Shown: positions 28,818 through 43,101 of the stretch, piece by piece | Layout: every line of letters begins with the position of its first letter | Position numbering within the stretch: position 1 is the first letter of the stretch | From: Comamonas_C sp026954015 | GTDB lineage: Bacteria > Pseudomonadota > Gammaproteobacteria > Burkholderiales > Burkholderiaceae_C | Length of the DNA: 64,000 bases | Direction of reading: 5' to 3' | NCBI GenBank assembly: GCA_035063785.1 | Contig: JAPSFS010000006.1 | Coordinates: forward strand, 124,001 to 188,000 | The notes under the pieces: model-generated | What the model saw: only the letters and a program-made list of their open reading frames with translations | What the model was told of the DNA's origin: nothing | Database searches by the model: none | Position numbers and translations under genes: made by a program

Positions 28818-29973
28818 GTGAACACGGTCCAGACGCAGCGCCGGTGCCGCCCTCCGGCGACCCGCCCGGCAGCGCTGCTGGACAGCCTCTCGACGGCCGT
28901 GCTGCTGCTCGACGACGGGCTGAACGTCGCCTACGCCAACCACGCCGCCGAGCAACTGCTCGCCACCAGCCTGCCGCACTTGCGCGCGCAGCCGCTGGAC
29001 GGCTATTTCGAAGCCGCGGACTGGAACGCGCCCGCGCTGCGCCACGCGCTCGAGGCGCAGCAGACCTGCACGCAGCGCGCAGCGCGCTTGCGCCGCCTGG
29101 GCAGCACGTTGCCGATCACCGTGGACTACGTCGCCACGCCCCTGCCTGCATCCCGCGGGCGCACGGCGCAACTGCTCATCGAGCTGCTGCCGCTGGACCG
29201 GCTGCTGCACCTGAACCGCGAGGACAACCTCTTCACCGCCAACCAGGCCACGCGCGCGCTGGTGCGCGGGCTGGCGCACGAGATCAAGAACCCGCTGGGG
29301 GGCATCCGGGGCGCGGCCCAGTTGCTCGAGCGCGAGCTGGCGCGCGCCGAGCTGCGCGAGTACACGCAGGTCATCATCGACGAGGCCGACCGGCTGCGCG
29401 TGCTGGCCGACCGCATGCTCGACGCGCGCAGGCCGCCCAACTTTCGCGACGTCAACATCCACGAGGTGCTTGAGCGCGTGCGCGTGATCCTGCAGGCCGA
29501 GGCGGGCGACGCCATCGCCTGGGTGCGCGACTACGACCCCAGCCTGCCCGAGGTGCGCGCCGACGCGGACCAGCTCATCCAGGTGATGCTCAACATCATG
29601 CGCAACGCGGCGCAGGCGCTGCTGGAGATGCCGCGACCCGCGCCCGGTGCCCCCGCGCACGAAAAGCCGTGCATCACGATCCGCTCGCGCGTGCTGCGCC
29701 AGGCCAGCATCGGCATGCGCCGCTACCCGCTGCTGTGCCTCATCGAGGTGCAGGACAACGGCCCCGGCATCCCCGAAGAGCTGCGCGAGATGCTGTTCTA
29801 CCCCATGGTCACGGGCCGCTCGCAGGGCACGGGACTGGGCCTGCCGATCGCGCAGGCCATCATGCAGCAGCACGGCGGGCTGATCGAATGCGACAGCCGG
29901 CCGGGCAAGACCGTCTTCAAGGTGCTGATCCCCTTTCACCACGTGCCGTCCGGCGGCACGGGAGGCCACGCGC

Positions 29974-29987
<14 letters not shown>
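28818..29987 (+). CDS. glnL: Nitrogen regulation histidine kinase NtrB
   Basis: A 389-residue cytoplasmic sensor kinase/phosphatase, controlled by PII proteins, that sets the phosphorylation of NtrC. A PAS-like domain (about residues 18-130) is followed by the H-box HEIKNPLGG with His154 and a complete ATPase domain: N box MLNIMRNAAQALL, G1 VQDNGPGIPEE and G2 GTGLGLPIA. It starts with GTG 27 bases after glnA and overlaps ntrC by 14 bases. No membrane segments are seen. Confidence 0.95.
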
Positions 29988-31419
<1,432 letters not shown>

Positions 31420-31442
31420 GCACCGGGGCGCAGCGCCCGATC

Positions 31443-31507
31443 GGTGCAAAGCGCCAACACGACTCCTCATCGTGGTGCAGCCCATGCACCGCCATCGGCG
31501 CGGTGCA
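31443..31507. promoter_or_regulatory. Cluster of NtrC-type half-sites upstream of the porin-glnK-amtB operon
   Basis: Four six-base half-sites occur within 65 bases: GGTGCA at 31443, GGTGCA at 31474, TGCACC at 31485 and GGTGCA at 31502. The last two face each other as in an NtrC site but are separated by 11 rather than five bases. They lie about 105-170 bases upstream of the sigma-54 promoter, a usual enhancer position. Confidence 0.5.
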
Positions 31508-31549
31508 CGCGGCGGCCTTCGCGATGGCTGCCGTGAGTTATCAAATACC

Positions 31550-31592
31550 ATAGCTGTCAGCGCTTGCAGGATAAGGGCTAGAGGCCAGAAAC
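31550..31592 (+). repeat. Dispersed ATAGCTG-type repeat, copy 7
   Basis: The core begins ATAGCTGTCAGCGCTTGCAG and ends ATAAGGGCTAGAGGCCAGAAA. It lies between the half-site cluster and the sigma-54 promoter of the porin operon. Confidence 0.88.
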
Positions 31593-31611
31593 AATCCACA
31601 TTCTGCACACC

Positions 31612-31627
31612 TGGCACGGTCCGTGCT
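31612..31627 (+). promoter_or_regulatory. Sigma-54 promoter of the porin-glnK-amtB operon
   Basis: TGGCACGGTCCGTGCT has GG at 31613-31614 and GC at 31625-31626, ten bases apart, and matches the sigma-54 consensus except for the first T of the -12 box. It lies 40 bases before the ATG of the porin gene. Confidence 0.83.
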
Positions 31628-31666
31628 GTTCAGGGTTCACACCAACGCTTGACCACAGGAGTGACC

Positions 31667-32386
31667 ATGAACCTCGCATCCCTCAAGGCCCTGGGCGCCA
31701 TCGTGGCGGCCACCGTCCCGTGGGTGGCCAGCGCGCAATTGAGCGCCAACGTCGGCCTCACGACGAACTACAAGTTCCGCGGGCAGGATCAGGACGCCAG
31801 CCACCACCGGGCGGTCAAGCCCGCGCTGCAGGGCGGCTTCGACTACGCCTTTGGCGACTCGGGCTGGTACGTGGGCAACTGGAACTCCAGCGTGGACTGG
31901 CTGCCCGGCAATTCGCTGGAGATGGATTTCTACGGCGGCTACCGGTTCAACGCGGGCGGTGTGGACCTGGACGTGGGTGCGCTCACCTACGCCTATCCCG
32001 GCAACAGCGCGGGCAACACCACCGAGCTGTACGGCGCGGCGACCTACGGCCCGTTCACGGCCAGGTACTCGCACACCGTCTCGCGCGACTACTTCGGCTG
32101 GGCCGGCGCGGGCGCCAGCGGACGCAACACCGGCTACCTGAACCTGGCCTTCGCCTACGAGGTGCTGCCCCGCACCACGTTCAAGGCGGCGCTGGGCTAC
32201 ACGCGCTTCGCCGGTGGCATCCGCAGCCAGGGCGTGCCCGATTACGTGGACTACAGCCTGGGCGCGAGCTACGACTTCGGCGACGGCCTGGCGCTGGGCG
32301 CGGCGGTGGCCGGCGCGACAAAGAAGGGCTTCTTCGGCGACGGCAACAAGGCGCGCCTGATCGTCAACCTGACCAAGACCTTCTAA
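31667..32386 (+). CDS. TorF-family putative porin
   Basis: A 239-residue outer-membrane protein of the group often annotated as proteobacterial conserved protein TIGR02001/TorF. A signal peptide (residues 1-23, ending ASA) is followed by alternating amphipathic beta strands rich in Tyr, Gly and Asn. The mature start LSANVGLTTNYKFRGQDQD is the recognisable family signature, and the protein ends in a Phe (NLTKTF), typical for outer-membrane barrels. It is followed 13 bases later by glnK-amtB and preceded by a sigma-54 promoter, so it may let ammonium or small nitrogen compounds cross the outer membrane under nitrogen limitation. That role is inference. Confidence 0.87.
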   Translation: MNLASLKALGAIVAATVPWVASAQLSANVGLTTNYKFRGQDQDASHHRAVKPALQGGFDYAFGDSGWYVGNWNSSVDWLPGNSLEMDFYGGYRFNAGGVDLDVGALTYAYPGNSAGNTTELYGAATYGPFTARYSHTVSRDYFGWAGAGASGRNTGYLNLAFAYEVLPRTTFKAALGYTRFAGGIRSQGVPDYVDYSLGASYDFGDGLALGAAVAGATKKGFFGDGNKARLIVNLTKTF

Positions 32387-32399
32387 GGAGAACCGGATC

Positions 32400-32738
32400 A
32401 TGAAAATGGTGACTGCCATCATCAAGCCCTTCAAGCTCGACGAGGTGCGCGACGCGCTTGCGAACGTCGGCGTGCAGGGCATCACGGTGACCGAGGTCAA
32501 GGGCTTCGGGCGCCAGAAGGGCCACACCGAGCTCTACCGCGGCGCCGAATACGTGGTGGACTTCCTGCCGAAGGTGAAGGTCGAGGCCGCCGTGGACGAC
32601 ACGCTGGTCGAGCGCGCGATCGACGCGATCGAAGGCGCGGCGCACACCGGCAAGATCGGCGACGGCAAGATCTTCGTCTCGGCGCTCGAACAGGTGATCC
32701 GCATCCGCACCGGCGAAACCGGAGGAGACGCGCTGTGA
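32400..32738 (+). CDS. glnK: PII signal-transduction protein GlnK
   Basis: A 112-residue trimeric PII protein that senses 2-oxoglutarate and ATP/ADP and plugs AmtB. The T-loop is complete, with the uridylylation site Tyr51 in ELYRGAEY, and the C-terminal RIRTGETGGDAL matches the nucleotide-binding signature. It has a strong AAGGAGAA box and overlaps amtB by four bases, the classic glnK-amtB pair. Confidence 0.97.
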   Translation: MKMVTAIIKPFKLDEVRDALANVGVQGITVTEVKGFGRQKGHTELYRGAEYVVDFLPKVKVEAAVDDTLVERAIDAIEGAAHTGKIGDGKIFVSALEQVIRIRTGETGGDAL

Positions 32739-34033
32739 AAACCTCCATCGCCTTTCTCCTGATGCTGCTGGGGCCGATGGCCCGGGCGGCCGACGCGCCC
32801 GCGCCGCGGCTCGATTCGGGCGACACCGCCTGGATGCTCACCTCCACGCTGCTCGTCATCCTGATGACGATTCCCGGCCTGGCGCTGTTCTACGGAGGCC
32901 TGGCGCGCGCCAAGAACATGCTCTCGGTGCTGGTGCAGGTGTTCGTCGTGTTCGCGCTGATCAGCGTGCTGTGGGCCCTGTTCGGCTACAGCTTCGCCTT
33001 CAGCGGCGAAGGCCGGTTCTTCGGCGACGCGGGCCGGCTGCTGCTGCGCGGCATCGCGCCCGACACGCTCTCGGGCGTGCTGCCGACGGTGCCGGAATAC
33101 GTGTTCGTGGCCTTCCAGGGCACCTTCGCGGCAATCACCGTGGCGCTGGTCGTGGGCGCCTGGGCCGAGCGCATCCGTTTCTCCGCCGTGCTCGTCTTCT
33201 CGGCGCTGTGGTTCATCCTGAGCTACGTCCCGATGGCGCACATGGTCTGGGGCGGCGGCCTGCTGGGGCGCGACGGCGCGCTCGACTTCGCGGGCGGCAC
33301 CGTGGTGCACATCAACGCCGGCATCGCCGCGCTGGTGGGCGCGCGCATGGTGGGCAGGCGCATCGGCTACGGCAGGGAGGCGCTCATGCCGCACAGCCTG
33401 ACGCTGACCATGGTGGGCGCCTCGCTGCTGTGGGTGGGCTGGTTCGGCTTCAACGCCGGCTCGGCCGGCTCGGCGGGCGGCGTGGCGGGCCTGGCCTTCA
33501 TCAACACGGTGCTGGCCACGGCCGCGGCCACGCTCGCGTGGCTGGCGGGCGACTGGCTGCACAAGGGCAAGGCGTCGATGCTGGGGGCAGCTTCGGGCGC
33601 GGTGGCGGGCCTGGTGGCGGTGACGCCGGCGGCGGGCTTCGTCGGCCCCATGGGAGCCATCGCCATGGGCCTCGTCGTCAGCCCGCTGTGCCTGTGGGGC
33701 GTGGGCGGGCTCAAGCGCCTGCTGGGGGTGGACGACGCCTTCGACGTGTTCGGCGTGCACGGCGTGGGCGGCATCACCGGCGCCATCCTGACCGGCGTGT
33801 TCGCGGCGCAAAGTCTGGGCGGCACCGGCGGCGCCACGCCCGAGACCTTCGCCATGGGCGCGCAGGTCTGGGTGCAGGTCAAGAGCGTGCTGCTCACGGT
33901 GGTCTGGTCGGGCGTGGCGGCGTTCATCGCCTGCAAGGCGGCCGATCTGACCGTGGGGCTGCGCGTGCCGGAGGAAACCGAGCGCGAGGGGCTGGACATC
34001 GCCTCGCACGGCGAACGCGCCTACGCCCCGTGA
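32735..34033 (+). CDS. amtB: Ammonium transporter AmtB
   Basis: A 432-residue trimeric inner-membrane ammonium channel with a cleavable signal peptide (ends ARA) and eleven helices. The conserved twin histidines are present: His192 in VVHINAG and His342 in GVHGVGG. The segments MTIPGLALFYGG and GWFGFNAGSAGS are typical. It starts with GTG overlapping the glnK stop. The cytoplasmic C-terminal tail (LRVPEETEREGLDI) needed for GlnK control is intact. Confidence 0.97.
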   Translation: MKTSIAFLLMLLGPMARAADAPAPRLDSGDTAWMLTSTLLVILMTIPGLALFYGGLARAKNMLSVLVQVFVVFALISVLWALFGYSFAFSGEGRFFGDAGRLLLRGIAPDTLSGVLPTVPEYVFVAFQGTFAAITVALVVGAWAERIRFSAVLVFSALWFILSYVPMAHMVWGGGLLGRDGALDFAGGTVVHINAGIAALVGARMVGRRIGYGREALMPHSLTLTMVGASLLWVGWFGFNAGSAGSAGGVAGLAFINTVLATAAATLAWLAGDWLHKGKASMLGAASGAVAGLVAVTPAAGFVGPMGAIAMGLVVSPLCLWGVGGLKRLLGVDDAFDVFGVHGVGGITGAILTGVFAAQSLGGTGGATPETFAMGAQVWVQVKSVLLTVVWSGVAAFIACKAADLTVGLRVPEETEREGLDIASHGERAYAP

Positions 34034-34041
34034 CGCGCCAC

Positions 34042-34072
34042 GGCCATCGCGCGCAGGCGCCGCGCGATGGCC
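34042..34072. terminator. GC-rich hairpin after amtB
   Basis: GGCCATCGCGCG pairs perfectly with CGCGCGATGGCC around a seven-base loop, starting nine bases after the amtB stop. There is no T run; it probably acts as a terminator or as a 3' end stabiliser. Confidence 0.6.
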
Positions 34073-34124
34073 CATCCCGGTCAGGATAGGCTCTGTTCAT
34101 GCATAATTTGCATCAAACAATGCG

Positions 34125-34162
34125 TGCACGGTATTGATGCGCGGATGCACCGTCATGGTGCA
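34125..34162. promoter_or_regulatory. Paired NtrC enhancer sites upstream of gltB
   Basis: TGCACCGTCATGGTGCA at 34146-34162 is a perfect inverted repeat matching the NtrC consensus (TGCACC-N5-GGTGCA). A weaker site, TGCACGGTATTGATGCG, starts at 34125, exactly 21 bases (two helical turns) upstream, as expected for cooperative binding. They are about 75-110 bases upstream of the sigma-54 promoter. Confidence 0.87.
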
Positions 34163-34235
34163 TGGTGCCTGGCGAAACGCCGCGCGCCAGACGGACAGCC
34201 CTGGAAAAACAGGGCGCCGGCGCCGTTCCAGGGCT

Positions 34236-34251
34236 TGGCACGCTCCTTGCT
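34236..34251 (+). promoter_or_regulatory. Sigma-54 promoter of the gltBD-dapL operon
   Basis: TGGCACGCTCCTTGCT is a full match to the sigma-54 consensus TGGCACG-N4-TTGCT, with GG at 34237-34238 and GC at 34249-34250. It lies about 78 bases before the gltB start codon. Confidence 0.92.
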
Positions 34252-34328
34252 CGACCGCACTGGAAAAGAGCCTCCGCGCCTGCGGCGGCTCGCGCACAAC
34301 GAGATCCACCGATGCGGAGCGCCCCGAT

Positions 34329-39080
<4,752 letters not shown>

Positions 39081-39104
39081 GCCCCACGCTAGCGAGATCC
39101 CACC

Positions 39105-40571
39105 ATGGGCAAGATCACCGGTTTCCTGGAATTCGAGCGCATCGAAGAGACGTACGACCCCGTCGCGTCACGCGTGCACCACTACCAGGAGTTCGTGCAC
39201 CCGCTCACCACCGAGCAGGCGCGCACGCAGGGCGCGCGCTGCATGGACTGCGGCACGCCGTTCTGCCACCACGCCTGCCCGGTCAACAACATCATTCCGG
39301 ACTTCAACGACCTGGTCTATCGCGACGACTGGAAGCGCGCGCTGCAGGTGCTGCAGTCCACCAACAACTTCCCCGAGTTCACCGGCCGCATCTGCCCCGC
39401 GCCGTGCGAGGCCGCGTGCACGCTCAACATCAACGCGCAGCCGGTGGGCATCAAGTCCATCGAGCACGCGATCATCGACCGCGGCTGGGCCGAGGGCTGG
39501 GTGCTGCCGCAGCCGCCCGCGGTGCGCACCGGGCGGCGCGTCGCGGTCGTCGGCTCGGGCCCGGCGGGGCTGGCCGCCGCGCAGCAACTCGCGCGCGCCG
39601 GGCACGAGGTGACGCTGTTCGAGAAGAACGACCGCGTGGGCGGGCTGCTGCGTTTTGGCATCCCGGACTTCAAGCTCGAAAAATCGCACATCGACCGGCG
39701 CGTGCAGCAGATGGTGGCCGAGGGCGTGCAGATCCGCACCGGCACGCTCGTGGGCGAACTACCCGCGGACAGCCGCATCAACAACTGGGCCGCGCACGCG
39801 GTGAGCGCCGAGCAACTGCGGCGCGACTACCACGCGGTGCTGCTCACCGGCGGCTCGGAGCAGTCGCGCGACCTGCCGGCGCCGGGGCGCGCGCTCGCCG
39901 GCGTGCACTTCGCGATGGAATACCTGCCACAGCAGAACCGCGTGAACGCGGGGCTTGCGGTGCCCGGGCAGATCGTCGCCACCGGCAAGCACGTGATCGT
40001 GATCGGCGGCGGCGACACCGGCTCGGACTGCGTTGGCACCGCGCACCGCCAGGGCGCGGCCAGTGTGGTGCAATTCGAGCTCATGCCCATGCCACCGCTG
40101 CAGGAAAACAAGCCACTCACCTGGCCCTACTGGCCGTACAAGCTGCGCACCTCGTCCAGCCACCAGGAGGGCTGCGAGCGTGAGTTCGCGATCGCCACCA
40201 AGGAATTCGTCGGCGACGAGGGGCGCCTTGCCGCGCTCAGAACCGTGCAGGTGCGCCGCGAAGGCGGCCAGTTCGTGGAGGTCGAGGGCACCGAAAAGAC
40301 CTGGCCCGCCGAGCTCGTGCTGCTGGCGATGGGTTTCGTGCACCCGGCGGCGAGCGTGCTCGCGAGCTTCGGCGTGGCCACCGACGCGCGCGGCAATGCC
40401 CGCGCCGGCGTGGATGACGCCACCGGCTACGCCACCAACGTGCCCGGCGTGTTCGCAGCGGGCGACATGCGCCGTGGGCAGTCGCTCGTCGTCTGGGCCA
40501 TCCGCGAAGGCCGCCAGGCCGCACGCGCCATCGACTTCTACCTCATGGGCCAAACCGCCCTGCCACGCTGA
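39105..40571 (+). CDS. gltD: Glutamate synthase (NADPH) small subunit
   Basis: A 488-residue FAD and iron-sulfur subunit that feeds NADPH electrons to GltB. The N-terminal cysteine clusters are ARCMDCGTPFCHHACPV and RICPAPCEAACTLN. The FAD site VVGSGPAGLAAAQQL and the second nucleotide site VIGGGDTGSDC are intact, and the C-terminus has GVFAAGDMRRGQSLVVWA. It follows gltB after 24 bases and is followed after eight bases by dapL. Confidence 0.98.
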   Translation: MGKITGFLEFERIEETYDPVASRVHHYQEFVHPLTTEQARTQGARCMDCGTPFCHHACPVNNIIPDFNDLVYRDDWKRALQVLQSTNNFPEFTGRICPAPCEAACTLNINAQPVGIKSIEHAIIDRGWAEGWVLPQPPAVRTGRRVAVVGSGPAGLAAAQQLARAGHEVTLFEKNDRVGGLLRFGIPDFKLEKSHIDRRVQQMVAEGVQIRTGTLVGELPADSRINNWAAHAVSAEQLRRDYHAVLLTGGSEQSRDLPAPGRALAGVHFAMEYLPQQNRVNAGLAVPGQIVATGKHVIVIGGGDTGSDCVGTAHRQGAASVVQFELMPMPPLQENKPLTWPYWPYKLRTSSSHQEGCEREFAIATKEFVGDEGRLAALRTVQVRREGGQFVEVEGTEKTWPAELVLLAMGFVHPAASVLASFGVATDARGNARAGVDDATGYATNVPGVFAAGDMRRGQSLVVWAIREGRQAARAIDFYLMGQTALPR

Positions 40572-40579
40572 GCGCCACC

Positions 40580-41803
40580 ATGATCCGCGTCAATCCGCAC
40601 TACCAGAAACTGCAGGCAAGCTACCTGTTCGCCGACATTGCACAGCGCGTGCGCGCCTTCCAGCAGCGCCGCCCCGATGCCGAGCTGATCCGCCTGGGCA
40701 TAGGCGACGTGACCGAGCCGCTGCCGCCCGCGTGCGTCACGGCGTTCCACGCGGCGGTCGACGATCTCACCAGGACGGAGAGCTTTCGCGGCTACGGGCC
40801 CGAACAGGGCTACGGCTTTCTGCGCGAGGCCATCGCACGGCACGACTTCCAGGCGCGCGGCGCACAGATCGACGCCGACGAAATCTTCGTGAGCGACGGC
40901 GCCAAGTGCGACGTGGGCAACTTCCAGGAGCTGTTTGCCACCGACATCCGCGTGGCCATCCCCGACCCGGTCTATCCGGTCTACGTCGATACCAACGTGA
41001 TGGCCGGGCGCACCGGCGCCGTCGTGCACGAGCGCTACGAAGGCCTGGTCTATCTGCCCTGCACTGCCGACAACGGCTACGTGCCGCAGATACCCGATGC
41101 GCCAGTGGACCTCGCCTACCTGTGCTCGCCCAACAACCCCACGGGCGCGACGATGACACGCGGCGAGCTGCAGACCTGGGTGGACTGGGCGCGCGCCCAC
41201 CGCGCGCTGATCCTGTTCGACGCGGCGTATGAAGCCTTCATCCGCGACGACGCGCTGCCGCATTCGATCTACGAAATCCCCGGCGCGCGCGAGGTGGCCA
41301 TCGAGTTCCGCAGTTACTCCAAGACCGCCGGGTTCACCGGCGTGCGCTGCGCCTACACCGTCGTGCCCAGGGACTGCATGGCGTGGCAGGCGGGCGGCGA
41401 GGCGGTGGCGCTGCACGCGCTCTGGAACCGGCGCCACACGACCAAGTTCAACGGCGTCTCCTACCCGGTGCAGCGCGCCGCCGAGGCGGTATACACGCCT
41501 GAGGGCCAGCAGCAGGTGCGCGCGCTCACCGACGGCTACCTGCGCAACGCGCAGGCGATCCGCGCCGGGCTCCAGGCCCTGGGCCTGCCGTGCACCGGCG
41601 GCGACAACTCGCCCTACATCTGGGTCGACACCGGGCGCGATGCCTGGGAATTCTTTGATCTGCTGCTGGAGAAGGCCGCGGTCGTGTGCACGCCGGGCGC
41701 GGGTTTCGGGCGCTGCGGCCAGCACCACGTGCGCATCAGCGCATTCAACAGTTACGCCAACGTCAAAGCCGCGATGCAGCGCATTGCGCAGGCACTGGCC
41801 TGA
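40580..41803 (+). CDS. dapL: LL-diaminopimelate aminotransferase
   Basis: A 407-residue fold-type I PLP aminotransferase. It converts tetrahydrodipicolinate and glutamate directly to LL-diaminopimelate, replacing the DapD-DapC-DapE steps. DapL features are clear: the N-terminal NPHYQKLQASYLFADIA and LIRLGIGDVTEPLP, YLCSPNNPTGA, the PLP lysine Lys248 in SYSKTAGFTGVR, and ALWNRRHTTKFNGVSY, which separate it from aspartate aminotransferases. It starts eight bases after gltD, so it lies in the GOGAT operon, which would supply its amino donor. DapL is known from plants, Chlamydiae, cyanobacteria, Firmicutes, Bacteroidetes and some deltaproteobacteria, and is unusual in betaproteobacteria. Confidence 0.92.
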   Translation: MIRVNPHYQKLQASYLFADIAQRVRAFQQRRPDAELIRLGIGDVTEPLPPACVTAFHAAVDDLTRTESFRGYGPEQGYGFLREAIARHDFQARGAQIDADEIFVSDGAKCDVGNFQELFATDIRVAIPDPVYPVYVDTNVMAGRTGAVVHERYEGLVYLPCTADNGYVPQIPDAPVDLAYLCSPNNPTGATMTRGELQTWVDWARAHRALILFDAAYEAFIRDDALPHSIYEIPGAREVAIEFRSYSKTAGFTGVRCAYTVVPRDCMAWQAGGEAVALHALWNRRHTTKFNGVSYPVQRAAEAVYTPEGQQQVRALTDGYLRNAQAIRAGLQALGLPCTGGDNSPYIWVDTGRDAWEFFDLLLEKAAVVCTPGAGFGRCGQHHVRISAFNSYANVKAAMQRIAQALA

Positions 41804-41823
41804 ACCATCCACCCAAGAGCCCC

Positions 41824-43089
41824 ATGCCCGTTTCCGATTCCCTGCGCCAGCGCCTGTACCCGCTGCTGCCCCAGATCGCCAAGCATTTCGGCACGCCGTT
41901 TCACCTCTACGACGAAGCGGGCATCCGCGCGACCGGCGAACGCCTGAACCGCGCGTTCGCCGGTGTGCCCGGCTTTCGCGAGTACTACGCCGCCAAGGCG
42001 CTGCCGAACCCGCGCATCCTCGCGATCGCGCGCGACCTGGGCTTCGGCTTCGACTGCAGCTCGGTGGCCGAGCTGCAGCTGGCGCGCGGCGTGGGCGCGC
42101 GTGGCAACGACCTGATGTTCACCTCGAACAACACCGCGCCCGACGAGTTCGACGCGGCGCTGGACGGTGGCGGCAGCATCCTGAACCTGGACGACCTCAG
42201 CCTGGTGGCCAAGGTGCCGCGCATGCCCGAGCAGATCTGCTTTCGCTACAACCCCGGCCCGGCGCGCAGCGGCAACGCCATCATCGGCAACCCGGTCGAG
42301 GCCAAGTACGGCGTGCCGCACGAGTGCATCGAAGACGCATTTCGCGCGGCCATCGCGCGCGGTGCCAGGCGCTTCGGCCTGCACACCATGCTGGCGTCCA
42401 ACGAGCTGGACTACCGCTACATGGTCGAGACCATCGCGATGCTGCTGTCGGTCGTGCACATGCTCAGCGACAAGCTCGCCATCCGCTTCGACTTCGTCAA
42501 CATGGGCGGCGGGCTGGGCATCCCGTACCGGCCCGAGGACGCCGAATTCGACGTGCAGGCGCTGGGCGCGCAGGCCGCCACGCAGTTCGCGCAGTTTCGC
42601 GCGCAGCACGGCTGGACGCCGGCGCTCTTCATGGAAAGCGGGCGCTACGTCACCGGACCGCACGGCGTGCTGGTCACGCGCGCGATCAACCACAAGCACA
42701 GCTACCGCGAATACGTCGGCGTGGACGCCTGCATGTCGTCGCTGATGCGCCCCGGCATGTACGGCGCCTACCACCATATCGACGTGGTGGGCAAACCTTC
42801 GGGGGCGGGCGACGCGCCGGTGGACGTGGTCGGCTCGCTGTGCGAGAACAACGACAAGTTCGCCATCCAGCGCCCGCTGCCCGCGGTGGCCGACGGCGAC
42901 CTGCTCGTGATCCACGATACTGGAGCCCACGGCCACGCGATGGGCTTCAACTACAACGGGCGGCTGCGCCCGCAGGAGCTGCTGCTCACGCAGGACGGGC
43001 GCGTCGAGCGCATACGCCGCGCCGAAACGCTGCAAGACCATTTCGCCACGCTGCACTTCGCGCCTGACGCCTGGCAGCCCGGCTCCTGA
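41824..43089 (+). CDS. lysA: Diaminopimelate decarboxylase-like enzyme (divergent LysA)
   Basis: A 421-residue fold-type III PLP decarboxylase (alanine-racemase fold). The PLP lysine is Lys58 in YYAAKALPNP; the glycine loop is NMGGGLGIPYRP, and ESGRYVTGPHG and FNYNGRLRPQELLL are the expected later blocks. The active-site segment reads CENNDKFAIQRPLP with Cys340, instead of the CESGD form of common LysA, and GLHTMLASNE replaces the usual HIGSQ block. It matches a LysA subgroup I associate with Firmicutes and other DapL-using lineages. It would turn meso-diaminopimelate into lysine, completing the dapL-dapF route. A different carboxylated diamine substrate cannot be excluded. It starts 20 bases after dapL. 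Confidence 0.83.
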   Translation: MPVSDSLRQRLYPLLPQIAKHFGTPFHLYDEAGIRATGERLNRAFAGVPGFREYYAAKALPNPRILAIARDLGFGFDCSSVAELQLARGVGARGNDLMFTSNNTAPDEFDAALDGGGSILNLDDLSLVAKVPRMPEQICFRYNPGPARSGNAIIGNPVEAKYGVPHECIEDAFRAAIARGARRFGLHTMLASNELDYRYMVETIAMLLSVVHMLSDKLAIRFDFVNMGGGLGIPYRPEDAEFDVQALGAQAATQFAQFRAQHGWTPALFMESGRYVTGPHGVLVTRAINHKHSYREYVGVDACMSSLMRPGMYGAYHHIDVVGKPSGAGDAPVDVVGSLCENNDKFAIQRPLPAVADGDLLVIHDTGAHGHAMGFNYNGRLRPQELLLTQDGRVERIRRAETLQDHFATLHFAPDAWQPGS

Positions 43090-43101
43090 ACGGACCTCGC
43101 C

